Shown here piece after piece: positions 36,505 to 43,935 of a DNA stretch of 64,000 nt. Each line of letters starts with the position of its first letter. Within the stretch, counting starts at the first letter, position 1. The DNA is from Kitasatospora mediocidica KCTC 9733 (GTDB lineage: Bacteria > Actinomycetota > Actinomycetes > Streptomycetales > Streptomycetaceae). Where the stretch lies: the NCBI RefSeq assembly GCF_000744225.1, contig NZ_JQLN01000005.1, forward strand, positions 868,001 to 932,000. The letters run 5' to 3'. A program made the position numbers and the translations under genes. The notes beneath the pieces were generated by a model that was given only the letters and a program-made list of their open reading frames with translations, was not told the DNA's origin and did no database searches.

Positions 36505-36737
36505 CGCGCGCTCCCTTGCCCGTTCGTCCTGTCTTCGCAGGGTATGCCCGTGCCTGGCCGCAGCCCCTCCACCCCCCTCCCCGACACACCATCGACGCTC
36601 CACCGCCGGACCACCCGCGGACCGCTGACAGACCGGTCGGACACCACTCGGGCGGCTCAGGAGACCTCTGGTCGAGGCCGCGCCTGCGTGCTACCGTTCC
36701 ACCCAGTTGCAGTTTGATTCCCCTTGCAGTACTTGAA
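36505..36737. other. Intergenic region between mqnA and the csp leader
   Basis: This is non-coding, divergent promoter territory. TACCGT at 36692-36697 could be a -10 for the csp transcript. TTGCAGT is repeated at 36707-36713 and 36724-36730, and CTTGCAGTAC (36723-36732) recurs beyond the csp gene at 37174-37183. I cannot assign the mqnA promoter. Confidence 0.4.
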
Positions 36738-36768
36738 GCCTGCGGAGCATGTAACCCGCGGGCTTTTT
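36738..36768 (+). terminator. Intrinsic terminator-like attenuator in the csp 5' leader
   Basis: The stem GCCTGCGG/CCGCGGGC (one G-U pair) is followed directly by TTTTTGTAGTTTTT, a classic Rho-independent form that is rare in this GC-rich genome. It lies about 120 nt upstream of the csp start codon and reads in the same direction, so it would act as a leader attenuator or end a short RNA. Confidence 0.6.
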
Positions 36769-36886
36769 GTAGTTTTTCAGCATGTTTGCGAAAAACTCCG
36801 GGCCCGCCCGGAGGCGGGGCGATCAGCGCAGCGGACCGGATGCCACACGGTGTGGTGTCCACCACGTCCCTCGCAAGGAGAACGGC

Positions 36887-37090
36887 ATGGCTCAGGGAAC
36901 CGTCAAGTGGTTCAACGCTGAGAAGGGCTTCGGCTTCATCGCCCAGGACGGCGGCGGCCCCGACGTCTTCGTCCACTACTCCGCCATCAACGCGAACGGT
37001 TTCCGCTCGCTGGAGGAGAACCAGGCGGTCTCGTTCGACGTCACCCAGGGCCCGAAGGGCCCGCAGGCGGAGAACGTCAGCGTCGTTTGA
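36887..37090 (+). CDS. Cold shock protein, CspA family
   Basis: The protein is 67 residues from the ATG at 36887 with AAGGAG 6 nt upstream. It is a single cold shock domain with both nucleic-acid-binding motifs, KGFGFIAQD (RNP1) and DVFVHYSAI (RNP2). It is a cytoplasmic single-stranded RNA/DNA-binding protein, likely an RNA chaperone. The long leader with a hairpin suggests regulation at the RNA level. A strong terminator follows. Confidence 0.96.
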   Translation: MAQGTVKWFNAEKGFGFIAQDGGGPDVFVHYSAINANGFRSLEENQAVSFDVTQGPKGPQAENVSVV

Positions 37091-37186
37091 TCATCCTCCG
37101 GATGACCTGATCGCTCAGGACCTCGCCCCGTGCCGGGTCCCTCGTCGGCCCTCCCCAGGGCCGCAGAGCATGACTTGCAGTACCAA

Positions 37187-37221
37187 GGGGGCCCGCCGCG
37201 TCACACGACCGGCGGGCCCCC
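37187..37221 (+). terminator. Terminator of the csp gene
   Basis: A perfect 11-bp stem, GGGGGCCCGCC/GGCGGGCCCCC, with a 13-nt loop lies 97 bp after the stop. The sequence CTTGCAGTAC, also present upstream of csp, precedes it at 37174-37183. Confidence 0.75.
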
Positions 37222-37232
37222 TGCCGTTGGCT

Positions 37233-37343
37233 GGTGACTCCCCGCCCGGCTACCAGGGCACCGCGTTCACCGTCGCATCCGGCCACTGCACGGATGTACC
37301 GGCCTCGTTCAACGACCAGGCCTCCTCGCTCCAGCTGGACCGA
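37233..37343 (+). pseudogene. Possible remnant of a peptidase-inhibitor I36/crystallin-like gene
   Basis: An in-frame stretch of about 37 codons reads GYQGTAFTVASGHCTDVP then ASFNDQASSLQL. This resembles the C-terminal end of small secreted Streptomyces proteins of the I36/beta-gamma-crystallin type (pattern Y-G-x-x-F-T-V...C-x-D-x-P...F-N-D-x-x-S-S-L). No start codon, signal peptide or N-terminal half precedes it; the csp terminator does. I infer a deletion remnant. Confidence 0.4.
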
Positions 37344-37364
37344 CGGCACCGCTCGACCCGACCC

Positions 37365-37412
37365 GCGAGCCCCTCCTCCCTCAGGTGATCATCTGAAGGG
37401 GGAGGGGCTCGC
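37365..37412 (-). terminator. Terminator of the dicarboxylate symporter gene
   Basis: A long hairpin pairs GCGAGCCCCTCCTCCCTCAG with the near-complement at 37393-37412. It ends 8 bp beyond the symporter stop on the minus strand and closes the convergent csp/symporter junction. Confidence 0.75.
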
Positions 37413-37420
37413 GCCGTTCA

Positions 37421-38776
37421 TCAGGCGGCAGTCAGAACCTTCTCGGTCGCGGCCGTCCTGCTCTCGACCGCCTTGCCCGGGTCGAGGTCGCCGGTCGGGC
37501 TGTTGTAGGCGGCGAGGTCGAGGGTCTTCTCGCGGGCCGCGACCAGGATCGGGACCACCGACTGGCCGGCCACGTTGGTCGCCGTGCGCATCATGTCCAG
37601 GATCGGGTCGATGGCGAGCAGCAGGCCGACGCCCTCCAGCGGGAGGCCGAGGGTGGAGAGGGTCAGGGTCAGCATCACGATGGCGCCGGTGAGGCCCGCG
37701 GTGGCGGCGGAGCCGATCACCGAGACGAAGGCGATCAGCAGGTAGTCGCCGATCCCGAGGTGGATGCCGTAGACCTGGGCCACGAAGATCGCGGCGATCG
37801 ACGGGTAGATCGCGGCGCAGCCGTCCATCTTGGTCGTCGCGCCGAACGGGACGGCGAAGCTGGCGTATTCGCTCGGGACGCCGAGGCGCTCGGTGACCCG
37901 GCGGGTGACCGGCAGGGTGCCGACCGAGGAGCGTGAGACGAAGGCCAACTGGATGGCGGGCCAGGCGCCCTTGAAGAAGTTGAGCGGGTTGAGTCCGCCG
38001 ACGAAGCGCAGCAGCAGCGAGTAGACGCCGAACAGCACCAGGGCGCAGCCGAGGTAGATGTCGGCGGTGAAGGTGGCCAGCGGCTGGAGCAGGTCCCAGC
38101 CGTACACGGCGACCGACTTGCCGATCAGGCCGAGGGTGCCGAGCGGGGCGAGCCGGATCACCCACCACAGGGCGGTCTGCACGAGTTCGAGCAGCGACTC
38201 GTTGAACCGGAGGATCGGCGCGGCCTTCTCGCCGACCTTCAGGATCGCGGCACCGGCCACCACGGCGAGGAAGACGATCTGCAGGACGTTCACCTTGAGG
38301 AAGGCGTCCGCGATGTTGGTCGGGATGATCCCGGTCAGGAAGTCGACCCAGGAGCCGGAGTCCGCGGGGGCCTTGAGGCCGGTGGTGGAGAGGTGGGTGC
38401 CGCGGCCGGGATTGGTGACCAGACCGATCGTCAGGCCGATGGAGACCGCGATGAGACTGGTGATCAGAAACCAGAGCAGTGTTCGCGCCGCCAGCCGGGC
38501 GGCGTTGGTGACATTGCGGAGGTTGGCGATGGAGACCACGATCGCCGTGAACACCAGCGGCGGGACGGCCAGCTTCAGCAGCTGGACGAAGGTCTTGCCG
38601 ATGGTGTCCAGCGTGGTGGTGAGCCAGGAGACGTCGTTCTGCCGGGCGACGAAGCCCAGCAGCACGCCGAGCACGAGCCCGGCGACGATCTGCACCCAGA
38701 ACGGGGTGCGGCGGATCCGGGCGAGCGCCGAGGGCGGCGCGGTGGAGGACGGCTGGGCGGCTGGTGCTGCGGACAT
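37421..38776 (-). CDS. Dicarboxylate/amino acid:cation symporter (DAACS family)
   Basis: The protein is 451 residues from the ATG at 38776. It is an eight-helix transporter of the DctA/GltP fold. Landmarks are LKLAVPPLVFTAIV, FVSRSSVGTLPVT (the Ser-rich hairpin), FAVPFGATTKMDGCAAIYP (the usual NMDGT-like region, here TKMDGCA) and DPILDMMRTATNVAGQS. It imports C4-dicarboxylates, acidic amino acids or possibly cystine with Na+ or H+; the altered NMDGT motif leaves the substrate open. A leader of about 285 nt with a possible uORF and hairpin precedes it. Confidence 0.9.
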   Translation of the reverse strand: MSAAPAAQPSSTAPPSALARIRRTPFWVQIVAGLVLGVLLGFVARQNDVSWLTTTLDTIGKTFVQLLKLAVPPLVFTAIVVSIANLRNVTNAARLAARTLLWFLITSLIAVSIGLTIGLVTNPGRGTHLSTTGLKAPADSGSWVDFLTGIIPTNIADAFLKVNVLQIVFLAVVAGAAILKVGEKAAPILRFNESLLELVQTALWWVIRLAPLGTLGLIGKSVAVYGWDLLQPLATFTADIYLGCALVLFGVYSLLLRFVGGLNPLNFFKGAWPAIQLAFVSRSSVGTLPVTRRVTERLGVPSEYASFAVPFGATTKMDGCAAIYPSIAAIFVAQVYGIHLGIGDYLLIAFVSVIGSAATAGLTGAIVMLTLTLSTLGLPLEGVGLLLAIDPILDMMRTATNVAGQSVVPILVAAREKTLDLAAYNSPTGDLDPGKAVESRTAATEKVLTAA

Positions 38777-38863
38777 GGCGGGACGGCTCCGGGGAAGGGC
38801 GTGGCGGGCGAGGAGAAAGCAGAAGGAGAGGGGAGGGGAGCGGGCGGCACGACGACGCAAACC

Positions 38864-38889
38864 CACCCGGACAGGGAGAAACCCGGGTG
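38864..38889 (-). promoter_or_regulatory. Stem-loop in the symporter leader
   Basis: The arms CACCCGG and CCGGGTG flank a 12-nt loop. On the minus strand the stem is followed by GGTTTGCG. It lies between a possible upstream ORF and the symporter start, where an attenuator would be expected. Confidence 0.35.
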
Positions 38890-38915
38890 TTCGGTGGAGC
38901 GGAGCTTCGTACCGC

Positions 38916-39062
38916 CTAGCTACAGCTGCGACGCGGGGGGCGACACGCGCCGCGGCTGTCCACGGCACCACCGGCGGTCAGGCGGCACGGCATCGACGGC
39001 AGCGCGCACGGCATGAGCGGGCCGCTCATGTCCTGCTGCCGGGGTGCGCCTGAGGTGGTCAT
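38916..39062 (-). CDS. Possible leaderless leader peptide (48 codons)
   Basis: Its ATG is predicted at or next to the transcription start of the symporter promoter (-10 at 39070-39075). The 48-residue product has four cysteines at positions 19, 26, 40 and 47 and ends RRSCS. Leaderless Cys-containing short ORFs act as cysteine-responsive attenuators in mycobacteria, so a regulatory role is possible. Coding by chance cannot be excluded. Confidence 0.3.
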   Translation of the reverse strand: MTTSGAPRQQDMSGPLMPCALPSMPCRLTAGGAVDSRGACRPPRRSCS

Positions 39063-39069
39063 GAGCGAC

Positions 39070-39099
39070 ACGTTAGCAGTAAAGATTTGAGATGTTCAA
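39070..39099 (-). promoter_or_regulatory. Promoter of the symporter gene
   Basis: On the minus strand -35 TTGAAC (39094-39099), an 18-nt spacer and -10 TAACGT (39070-39075) are visible. A direct repeat TTTGAGATG (39086-39094 and 39108-39116, 22 bp apart) and the inverted repeat TTTGA-N5-TCAAA (39086-39100) overlap the -35, where a regulator might bind. Confidence 0.55.
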
Positions 39100-39165
39100 A
39101 GTACTTGTTTGAGATGCGGGCACGAACGACCCATCTCCACCCCACCCACTCTCAGGCATATCGGA

Positions 39166-39193
39166 TTGACCGGCGATCGGTTATACGTATAAC
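39166..39193 (+). promoter_or_regulatory. MFS gene promoter with perfect palindromic operator
   Basis: The promoter consists of -35 TTGACC (39166-39171), a 16-nt spacer and -10 TATAAC (39188-39193). The 14-bp perfect palindrome GTTATACGTATAAC (39180-39193) covers the -10. Such A/T-rich palindromes centred on ACGT are typical of GntR-family repressor sites. No GntR gene is adjacent. Confidence 0.65.
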
Positions 39194-39233
39194 TTCATAG
39201 GGTCCAGCACCCCTGCCGCCCGGGAGACACCCC

Positions 39234-40457
39234 GTGGGCTACCTCGCCCTGCTCCGCGCCCCGCACGTCACCCGGCTGCTCTTCGGCACCCTGCTCGGCC
39301 GCCTCCCGGCCGGCATGACCGCCCTGGTCATCGCCCTCGCACTGCGCGAGGCCGGCGCGCCCTACAGCAGGATCGGCCTGGCCACCGCCGCCTACGCGAT
39401 CGCCGCAGCGGTCGGCGGACCGGTGCTCGGACGGATCGTCGACCGCACCGGCCAACCCCGGGTGCTGCTCTGCGCCGCCGTGGTGGCCGGCTTCGGCTAT
39501 GCGCTCCTCGCCCTGACGCCCGGCAGCCCGATCGGCGCGCCGGTCGGAGCCGCGATCGCCGGACTCGCGATGCCGCCGCTGGAGCCGTGCCTGCGCGCGC
39601 TCTGGCCGGTCGTCGTCGAGGAGGAGCAGCTCGACACCGCCTACGCCTTCGACTCGGCCTCCCAGCAGATCCTCTACGTCGCCGGGCCGCTAGCGGTGGC
39701 CGGCATCGCCGGCTGGCTGAGCCCGGTCGCCGCGCTCTGGACAGCGGCCGGCCTCGGCCTGCTCGGCGCCCTGGTGGTGGCCACCGCCGCCCCGGCCCGC
39801 GCCTGGCAGGCGCCGCCGCGCGGGCACGGCGCCGGACTGCTCGGGCCGCTGCGCTCCCCCGGCCTGGTGCTGCTGCTGGTCGGCCTGGCCGGCGCGGGCT
39901 GGACGGTCGGCTCGCAGAACGTCCTCTTCATCGCGTACGCCGAGCGCCACCACGGCCAACTCGTCGGCGGCGCGGGGACCCTGCTGGCGCTGGCCGCCCT
40001 CGGCGGGCTGGTCGGCGCGCTCGGGTACGGCGCGGTCCAGTGGCGCAGCAGCACCGCCACCCGCACCTGGGTGCTGGCGCTCGCGATGGCCCTCTCCTAC
40101 CTGCCGCTGCTGCTGCTTCCGGGCGCCGGGCCGATGGCCGGGCTGGCGCTGCTCTCGGGCATCGGCCTGGCGCCGCTGCTGGCGGCCGCGTTCGTCCTGG
40201 TCGCCGAGCTGGCGCCGACCGGCACGGTGACCGAGGCGTTCGCCTGGCTGGTCACCCTCTTCGCCACCGGGAACGCGCTGGGCTACGCGGTCTCGGGCTC
40301 GCTGGTCGCGAACTCGCTGACGGCGGTGGCCTGGTGCTCGGTCGGCGGGATCTCGCTGGGCGCCCTGCTGCTGTTCGGCGCCCGCCGCCTGTTCGGGACG
40401 GCTCCGGTCGGCGGCGACGACGGCAGCCAGGTCGCCGGGCTGGTCACCGCCGCCTGA
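39234..40457 (+). CDS. MFS transporter
   Basis: The protein is 407 residues from a GTG with GGGAG 7-8 nt upstream. It has twelve predicted helices. The cytoplasmic loop 2-3 motif appears as GPVLGRIVDRTGQPRVLL, the MFS motif A. Sequence character resembles sugar-efflux or drug-efflux exporters; the substrate is unknown. Expression is probably repressed through the palindrome over its -10. It ends before a very strong hairpin shared with the convergent surface protein gene. Confidence 0.88.
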   Translation: MGYLALLRAPHVTRLLFGTLLGRLPAGMTALVIALALREAGAPYSRIGLATAAYAIAAAVGGPVLGRIVDRTGQPRVLLCAAVVAGFGYALLALTPGSPIGAPVGAAIAGLAMPPLEPCLRALWPVVVEEEQLDTAYAFDSASQQILYVAGPLAVAGIAGWLSPVAALWTAAGLGLLGALVVATAAPARAWQAPPRGHGAGLLGPLRSPGLVLLLVGLAGAGWTVGSQNVLFIAYAERHHGQLVGGAGTLLALAALGGLVGALGYGAVQWRSSTATRTWVLALAMALSYLPLLLLPGAGPMAGLALLSGIGLAPLLAAAFVLVAELAPTGTVTEAFAWLVTLFATGNALGYAVSGSLVANSLTAVAWCSVGGISLGALLLFGARRLFGTAPVGGDDGSQVAGLVTAA

Positions 40458-40498
40458 ACCGGACGACGGCCGGGCCCGCTCCCGCTCCCCGCAGACGG

Positions 40499-40535
40499 CA
40501 GCGCGCCACCACCCACGACGGGTGGTGGCGCGCTG
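40499..40535. terminator. Strong bidirectional terminator
   Basis: A perfect 16-bp stem, CAGCGCGCCACCACCC/GGGTGGTGGCGCGCTG, with a 5-nt loop lies between convergent genes ending at 40457 and 40558. Confidence 0.85.
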
Positions 40536-40557
40536 CCGTTCACGCGCGCGGTGGTCG

Positions 40558-43500
40558 TCAGCCGTGGCGGCCCCGGCGTGGGCGGGTCGCCAGGAACAGG
40601 ACCGTGCCACCGGCCGTCAGGATCGCCGCGAGGGCGGCGAACAGCGTGACCGGAGCGCCGGCACCGGTGTGCGGCAGCTCACCGTCCGGGTGCCACGGGT
40701 GCCAGGAGTGCGACGGCACCGGCGGGGTCGGCGGCGTGGGCGGCGGGGTGGGAGGCGTCGGCGGCGGCGTCGGGGGCGTCGGCGGCGGGGTGGGAGGCGT
40801 CGGCGGCGGGGTGGGAGGCGTCGGCGGCGGCGTCGGGGGCGTCGGCGGGACCGGCAGGATCAGCCCCATGTCCAGGTCGAGGTACCGCATCCCGCCGCTC
40901 AGCGCGACCGTCTGCGTCACCCCGGTGGCCGGGTCGGCGTCGGAGTCCAGCGCCGGGTCGGCGCCCACGTGCCGCCGGGTGACCGTGGCCCCCTTCGGCA
41001 GCATGGCCAGGTCGAACCGGACCGAGTAGCTGCCGTCCGGGAGGTCCGCGAAGAGGTAGTGCCCGTTGGCGTCAGTGACTGTCGTGACCGGAGCACCGCT
41101 CTTGTTTCGGATCACCATTCCCGTTCCGTCCAACAAGTGAACGGTCACGCCCTGCACGCCCGGCTCACCGGGCTGCTGCAGACCGTCCTGGTTGACGTCG
41201 TCCCAGACCAGATCGCCCAGCGCGTTGAACGGCCGGTCCGGCCGCTTGACCGCGATGCCGACCTTGGCCGGCTCGGCGGGCAGCAGCGGGCTCCCGGTCG
41301 AGTCGGTGGCGGTGTAGGCGAAGCTGTTCCACGCGAAGCTCTGGTCCGGCGCATCGATCGAGGCGACCATCGGCCAGCTCAGCGTGAAGACCCCGCCCGG
41401 CGGCAGGCTGCCGGGCCGGTGGATCCGGAACCAGGTGGCGGCCCCGGGCCCGGGGAAGGTCGTGCTCCAGGCCGCCCCGGCGTTGCACGGCCCGGGCGCG
41501 GGCAGCTCGGCCGGCCGGCACGGGTTGGGGTCGGTGGTGTACTCGATCACCACCGTCGGATCGCTGCTGACCAGCGGCTGGGTGAGCGAGGGCGTCCAGC
41601 CGCTGCCACGCGCGATGTCCGGACGCAGCACGTACCCGTCGCCCGGGCCGGGCAGCCGGTCGTAGGCGACGAAGTCGGTGACCGCCTCCGCCGAGTCGTT
41701 GCGCACGGTCATCCGGTACGACAGCGAGCCGCCCGGCGAGGTGGTGCCCACGCTGCCGTAATCCGCGTCCAGGTCGCCCTTGACCTCCTTGAACGCCCGC
41801 AGCACCTTCGGCACCTGCACCTCGACCTGCGAGGAGGCGTGGCAGAGCTTCTCGGTGGTGTCGCCGTTGCCGTTCAGGTCCGTGGTGTCGGGGACGCCGG
41901 TGTCGGTGCCGAAGTTCATGCAGGTCACCGGCACGGACGGGCCGTCGACGGTCACGTAGATGTCGTTGGTCAGCGTCCCGGCCGAGGCGCTGCCGGCCAC
42001 CTGGGCGTCGATCAGCGTCCGGTAGGCGCGGCTGTCGTGCAGGTACATCATGTCGGGGCTGCCGGCCGGCCAGGTCATCCGCAGCAGCTGGCGGCCGTCC
42101 CGGCCGGGCAGCACCACGACCTCCTGCGGGCCCTTCGCCTCGGGGTAGGCCGGGTCGGGCCGGGCGGACCCCTCGACGTAGACCAGCCCGGGCGGCAGCA
42201 GGTCGAAGAGGACCAGCGGCTTGTCCAGCACCCGGCCGGTGCGGTTGTAGGGGATCACCTGGAAGGTCGCGGTCGCGCCGGGGGCCAGCACCGCGCCGGC
42301 CGTGGTGGTCTTGGCGGCGCCGAGGTTGGTGCCGTCGGTGACCGTCAGGTCGGCGCAGGCGTTGGACATGGAGGTGTTGCTGCCGTCGGTGCCGGCCACG
42401 TCGACGCAGTTGGTCAGCGGCTTCGGCGCGCTGCGGCCGTCGTGTCCGGTGGCCAGCACCTGCACCAGGACCTGCACCGAGTTGCCCGGGCTCCAGCCGG
42501 TGGGGATGGGGCCGTTCCAGCTGAACCGCAGGCCGTCCAGCCAGCGGCCGGCCGGGATGCCGAGCACGTCGTTCGCGGGGTCGCCGGCCCCCTCGGCGAA
42601 GGTGATCCGGCGGGCGGCGGCGCCGTTGAAGGCGGTCCCGGGGGTGAAGGCGTGCCAGGCCGGATCGCCGTCGAGCCGGTACTCCAGGGTGAGCGCGATG
42701 CTGCTCGGGTTCCAGGCGTCGAGCTGGACGGACTGCGGGGCGAACCAGTTGTAGAGGCCCGCCGTGGTGCCGTTGCCCGGATCGGTCATCACCAGGCTGG
42801 TGGCCGGAGCGGCCAGGTTGGTGGCGAAGAGGCTGAACCCGGCGACGTCACCGGAGGTCGCGCCGGACGGCCAGGTCTTGCGGGCCTGGACCTGGACGCC
42901 GGTGACGGGCGGCTGGAACGGACTGGTGGTGGCGTCCGCGCTGGAGAGCTCCCGGTCGGCGTCGGGTCCCAGCGGGTCACCGCTGAGCGTCACCCGGTTG
43001 GTGGAGGTGGTGCCGTTGGGGAAGGTGGGGAGGGGGTAGTCGACCACCATCACGCCGGGGGTGCGACAGCCTGCCTGGCCGTTGCCGGAGCGGAAGGCCC
43101 CGATGTCATACGTCCAGACGTTCGGGTCGGTGCTGACCTGCGACCAGCCGGGCGAGCGCGCGGTGTCGACGACGGCGCCGACCGGCAGGGTGTCGGTCAG
43201 GTGGGAGGCGTCCAGGTCGACGTTGGGCACCCGGTCCTTGGAGCAGGCGCTGAACTGGTAGGTGACCGTCCGGCCGTCCTGGCTGGTGTTCTGCACCCCC
43301 TTGGTCACCGTGTACTGCGGCTGGACCACGGCCATGGTGCTCGCCGTTCCGGTCTGCACGGGCTCGCCGTCGGCGGTCAGGGTGGCCGAGTTGGTGTCCT
43401 TGGTGCCGTTGGCGGTGCTGAAGTTGGGGTACTTCAGCACCACCTGGATGCCGGCCGTGGTGCCCGGCGTCAGGTCGAGCAGCTTGATCTTCAGCGTGCC

Positions 43501-43839
43501 GCCCTTGGACCCGACGGCCGGCACGCTCGACCCCGGCACGTCCACCGAGGAGGCGTCCGGCGTCCAGCCGACGAACTCCATGTCGGGCGGCAGGCTGTCG
43601 GTGATCACGCCGTTGGCGCAGTCGGTGACCGAGCAGGTGTACCGGAGGGTGAACGTGACGTTCTCGCCCGGCGCCACGGTGGCCTTGTCCACGGTCTTGC
43701 TGAAGGTGACGGCTGCCTGAGCGGGCGGGGCCAGCGCCGCGCCAGTGAAGAGTGAGCCTGCTAGCAGGCCCAGGGCCACGCCGAACCGGGCTGCTCTGAG
43801 CCGGGGTCCGGGCCGGGGCCGACTGTGATTCGTCCGCAT
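40558..43839 (-). CDS. Large LPXTG surface protein with DUF11 and SdrD B-like domains
   Basis: The protein is 1093 residues from the ATG at 43839; no good ribosome binding site is visible and a GTG ten codons earlier is possible. The signal peptide ends after PAQAA near residue 43. The body consists of DUF11/isopeptide-type beta domains (first one TVAPGENVTFTLRYTC; a later one SPGGSLSYRMTVRNDSAEAV). An SdrD B-like domain follows near residues 900-1000 (ALGDLVWDDVNQDGLQQPGE) with Ca-type Asp residues. Next are six PPTPPTP heptads, then a sorting signal LPHTG at 1055-1059, a membrane helix and RPRRGRHG. It should be sortase-anchored to the wall. No sortase gene is nearby. Adhesion or a structural role is inferred. 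Confidence 0.88.
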   Translation of the reverse strand: MRTNHSRPRPGPRLRAARFGVALGLLAGSLFTGAALAPPAQAAVTFSKTVDKATVAPGENVTFTLRYTCSVTDCANGVITDSLPPDMEFVGWTPDASSVDVPGSSVPAVGSKGGTLKIKLLDLTPGTTAGIQVVLKYPNFSTANGTKDTNSATLTADGEPVQTGTASTMAVVQPQYTVTKGVQNTSQDGRTVTYQFSACSKDRVPNVDLDASHLTDTLPVGAVVDTARSPGWSQVSTDPNVWTYDIGAFRSGNGQAGCRTPGVMVVDYPLPTFPNGTTSTNRVTLSGDPLGPDADRELSSADATTSPFQPPVTGVQVQARKTWPSGATSGDVAGFSLFATNLAAPATSLVMTDPGNGTTAGLYNWFAPQSVQLDAWNPSSIALTLEYRLDGDPAWHAFTPGTAFNGAAARRITFAEGAGDPANDVLGIPAGRWLDGLRFSWNGPIPTGWSPGNSVQVLVQVLATGHDGRSAPKPLTNCVDVAGTDGSNTSMSNACADLTVTDGTNLGAAKTTTAGAVLAPGATATFQVIPYNRTGRVLDKPLVLFDLLPPGLVYVEGSARPDPAYPEAKGPQEVVVLPGRDGRQLLRMTWPAGSPDMMYLHDSRAYRTLIDAQVAGSASAGTLTNDIYVTVDGPSVPVTCMNFGTDTGVPDTTDLNGNGDTTEKLCHASSQVEVQVPKVLRAFKEVKGDLDADYGSVGTTSPGGSLSYRMTVRNDSAEAVTDFVAYDRLPGPGDGYVLRPDIARGSGWTPSLTQPLVSSDPTVVIEYTTDPNPCRPAELPAPGPCNAGAAWSTTFPGPGAATWFRIHRPGSLPPGGVFTLSWPMVASIDAPDQSFAWNSFAYTATDSTGSPLLPAEPAKVGIAVKRPDRPFNALGDLVWDDVNQDGLQQPGEPGVQGVTVHLLDGTGMVIRNKSGAPVTTVTDANGHYLFADLPDGSYSVRFDLAMLPKGATVTRRHVGADPALDSDADPATGVTQTVALSGGMRYLDLDMGLILPVPPTPPTPPPTPPTPPPTPPTPPPTPPTPPPTPPTPPPTPPTPPVPSHSWHPWHPDGELPHTGAGAPVTLFAALAAILTAGGTVLFLATRPRRGRHG
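40717..40851. repeat. 21-bp tandem repeats encoding a Pro-Thr stalk
   Basis: Six units of about 21 bp (minus strand) encode PPTPPTP heptads that form an extended wall-spanning stalk just before the LPHTG signal. The DNA is prone to copy-number change. Confidence 0.85.
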
Positions 43840-43907
43840 GATCAGCAGTTCAACCGACCACCGCCGCACCGACGCGTCGACGCGATCTGATCGGACGACG
43901 TTTCACA

Positions 43908-43926
43908 CGATCGGCTCAGCCGATCG
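43908..43926 (-). terminator. Short hairpin after the LacI-type gene
   Basis: The stem CGATCGGC/GCCGATCG with loop TCA starts 10 bp beyond the lacI-type stop at 43936. It could terminate that transcript or be an operator upstream of the surface protein gene. Confidence 0.45.
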
Positions 43927-43935
43927 TCACCCGGG

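Noticed and set aside
38777..39060. Riboswitch before the dicarboxylate symporter
   Set aside because: I looked for SAM, cobalamin, glycine and ydaO-type conserved cores in the minus-strand leader and found none; the uORF/hairpin idea fits better.
40717..40851. Possible CRISPR-like or minisatellite array
   Set aside because: The 21-bp repeats have no spacers, lie inside a coding frame and encode PPTPPTP heptads.
40522..43755. 1077-codon frame on the + strand opposite the surface protein
   Set aside because: It is antisense to clear DUF11/SdrD domains, begins with Arg/Gly repeats mirroring the Pro stalk, and has no family features.
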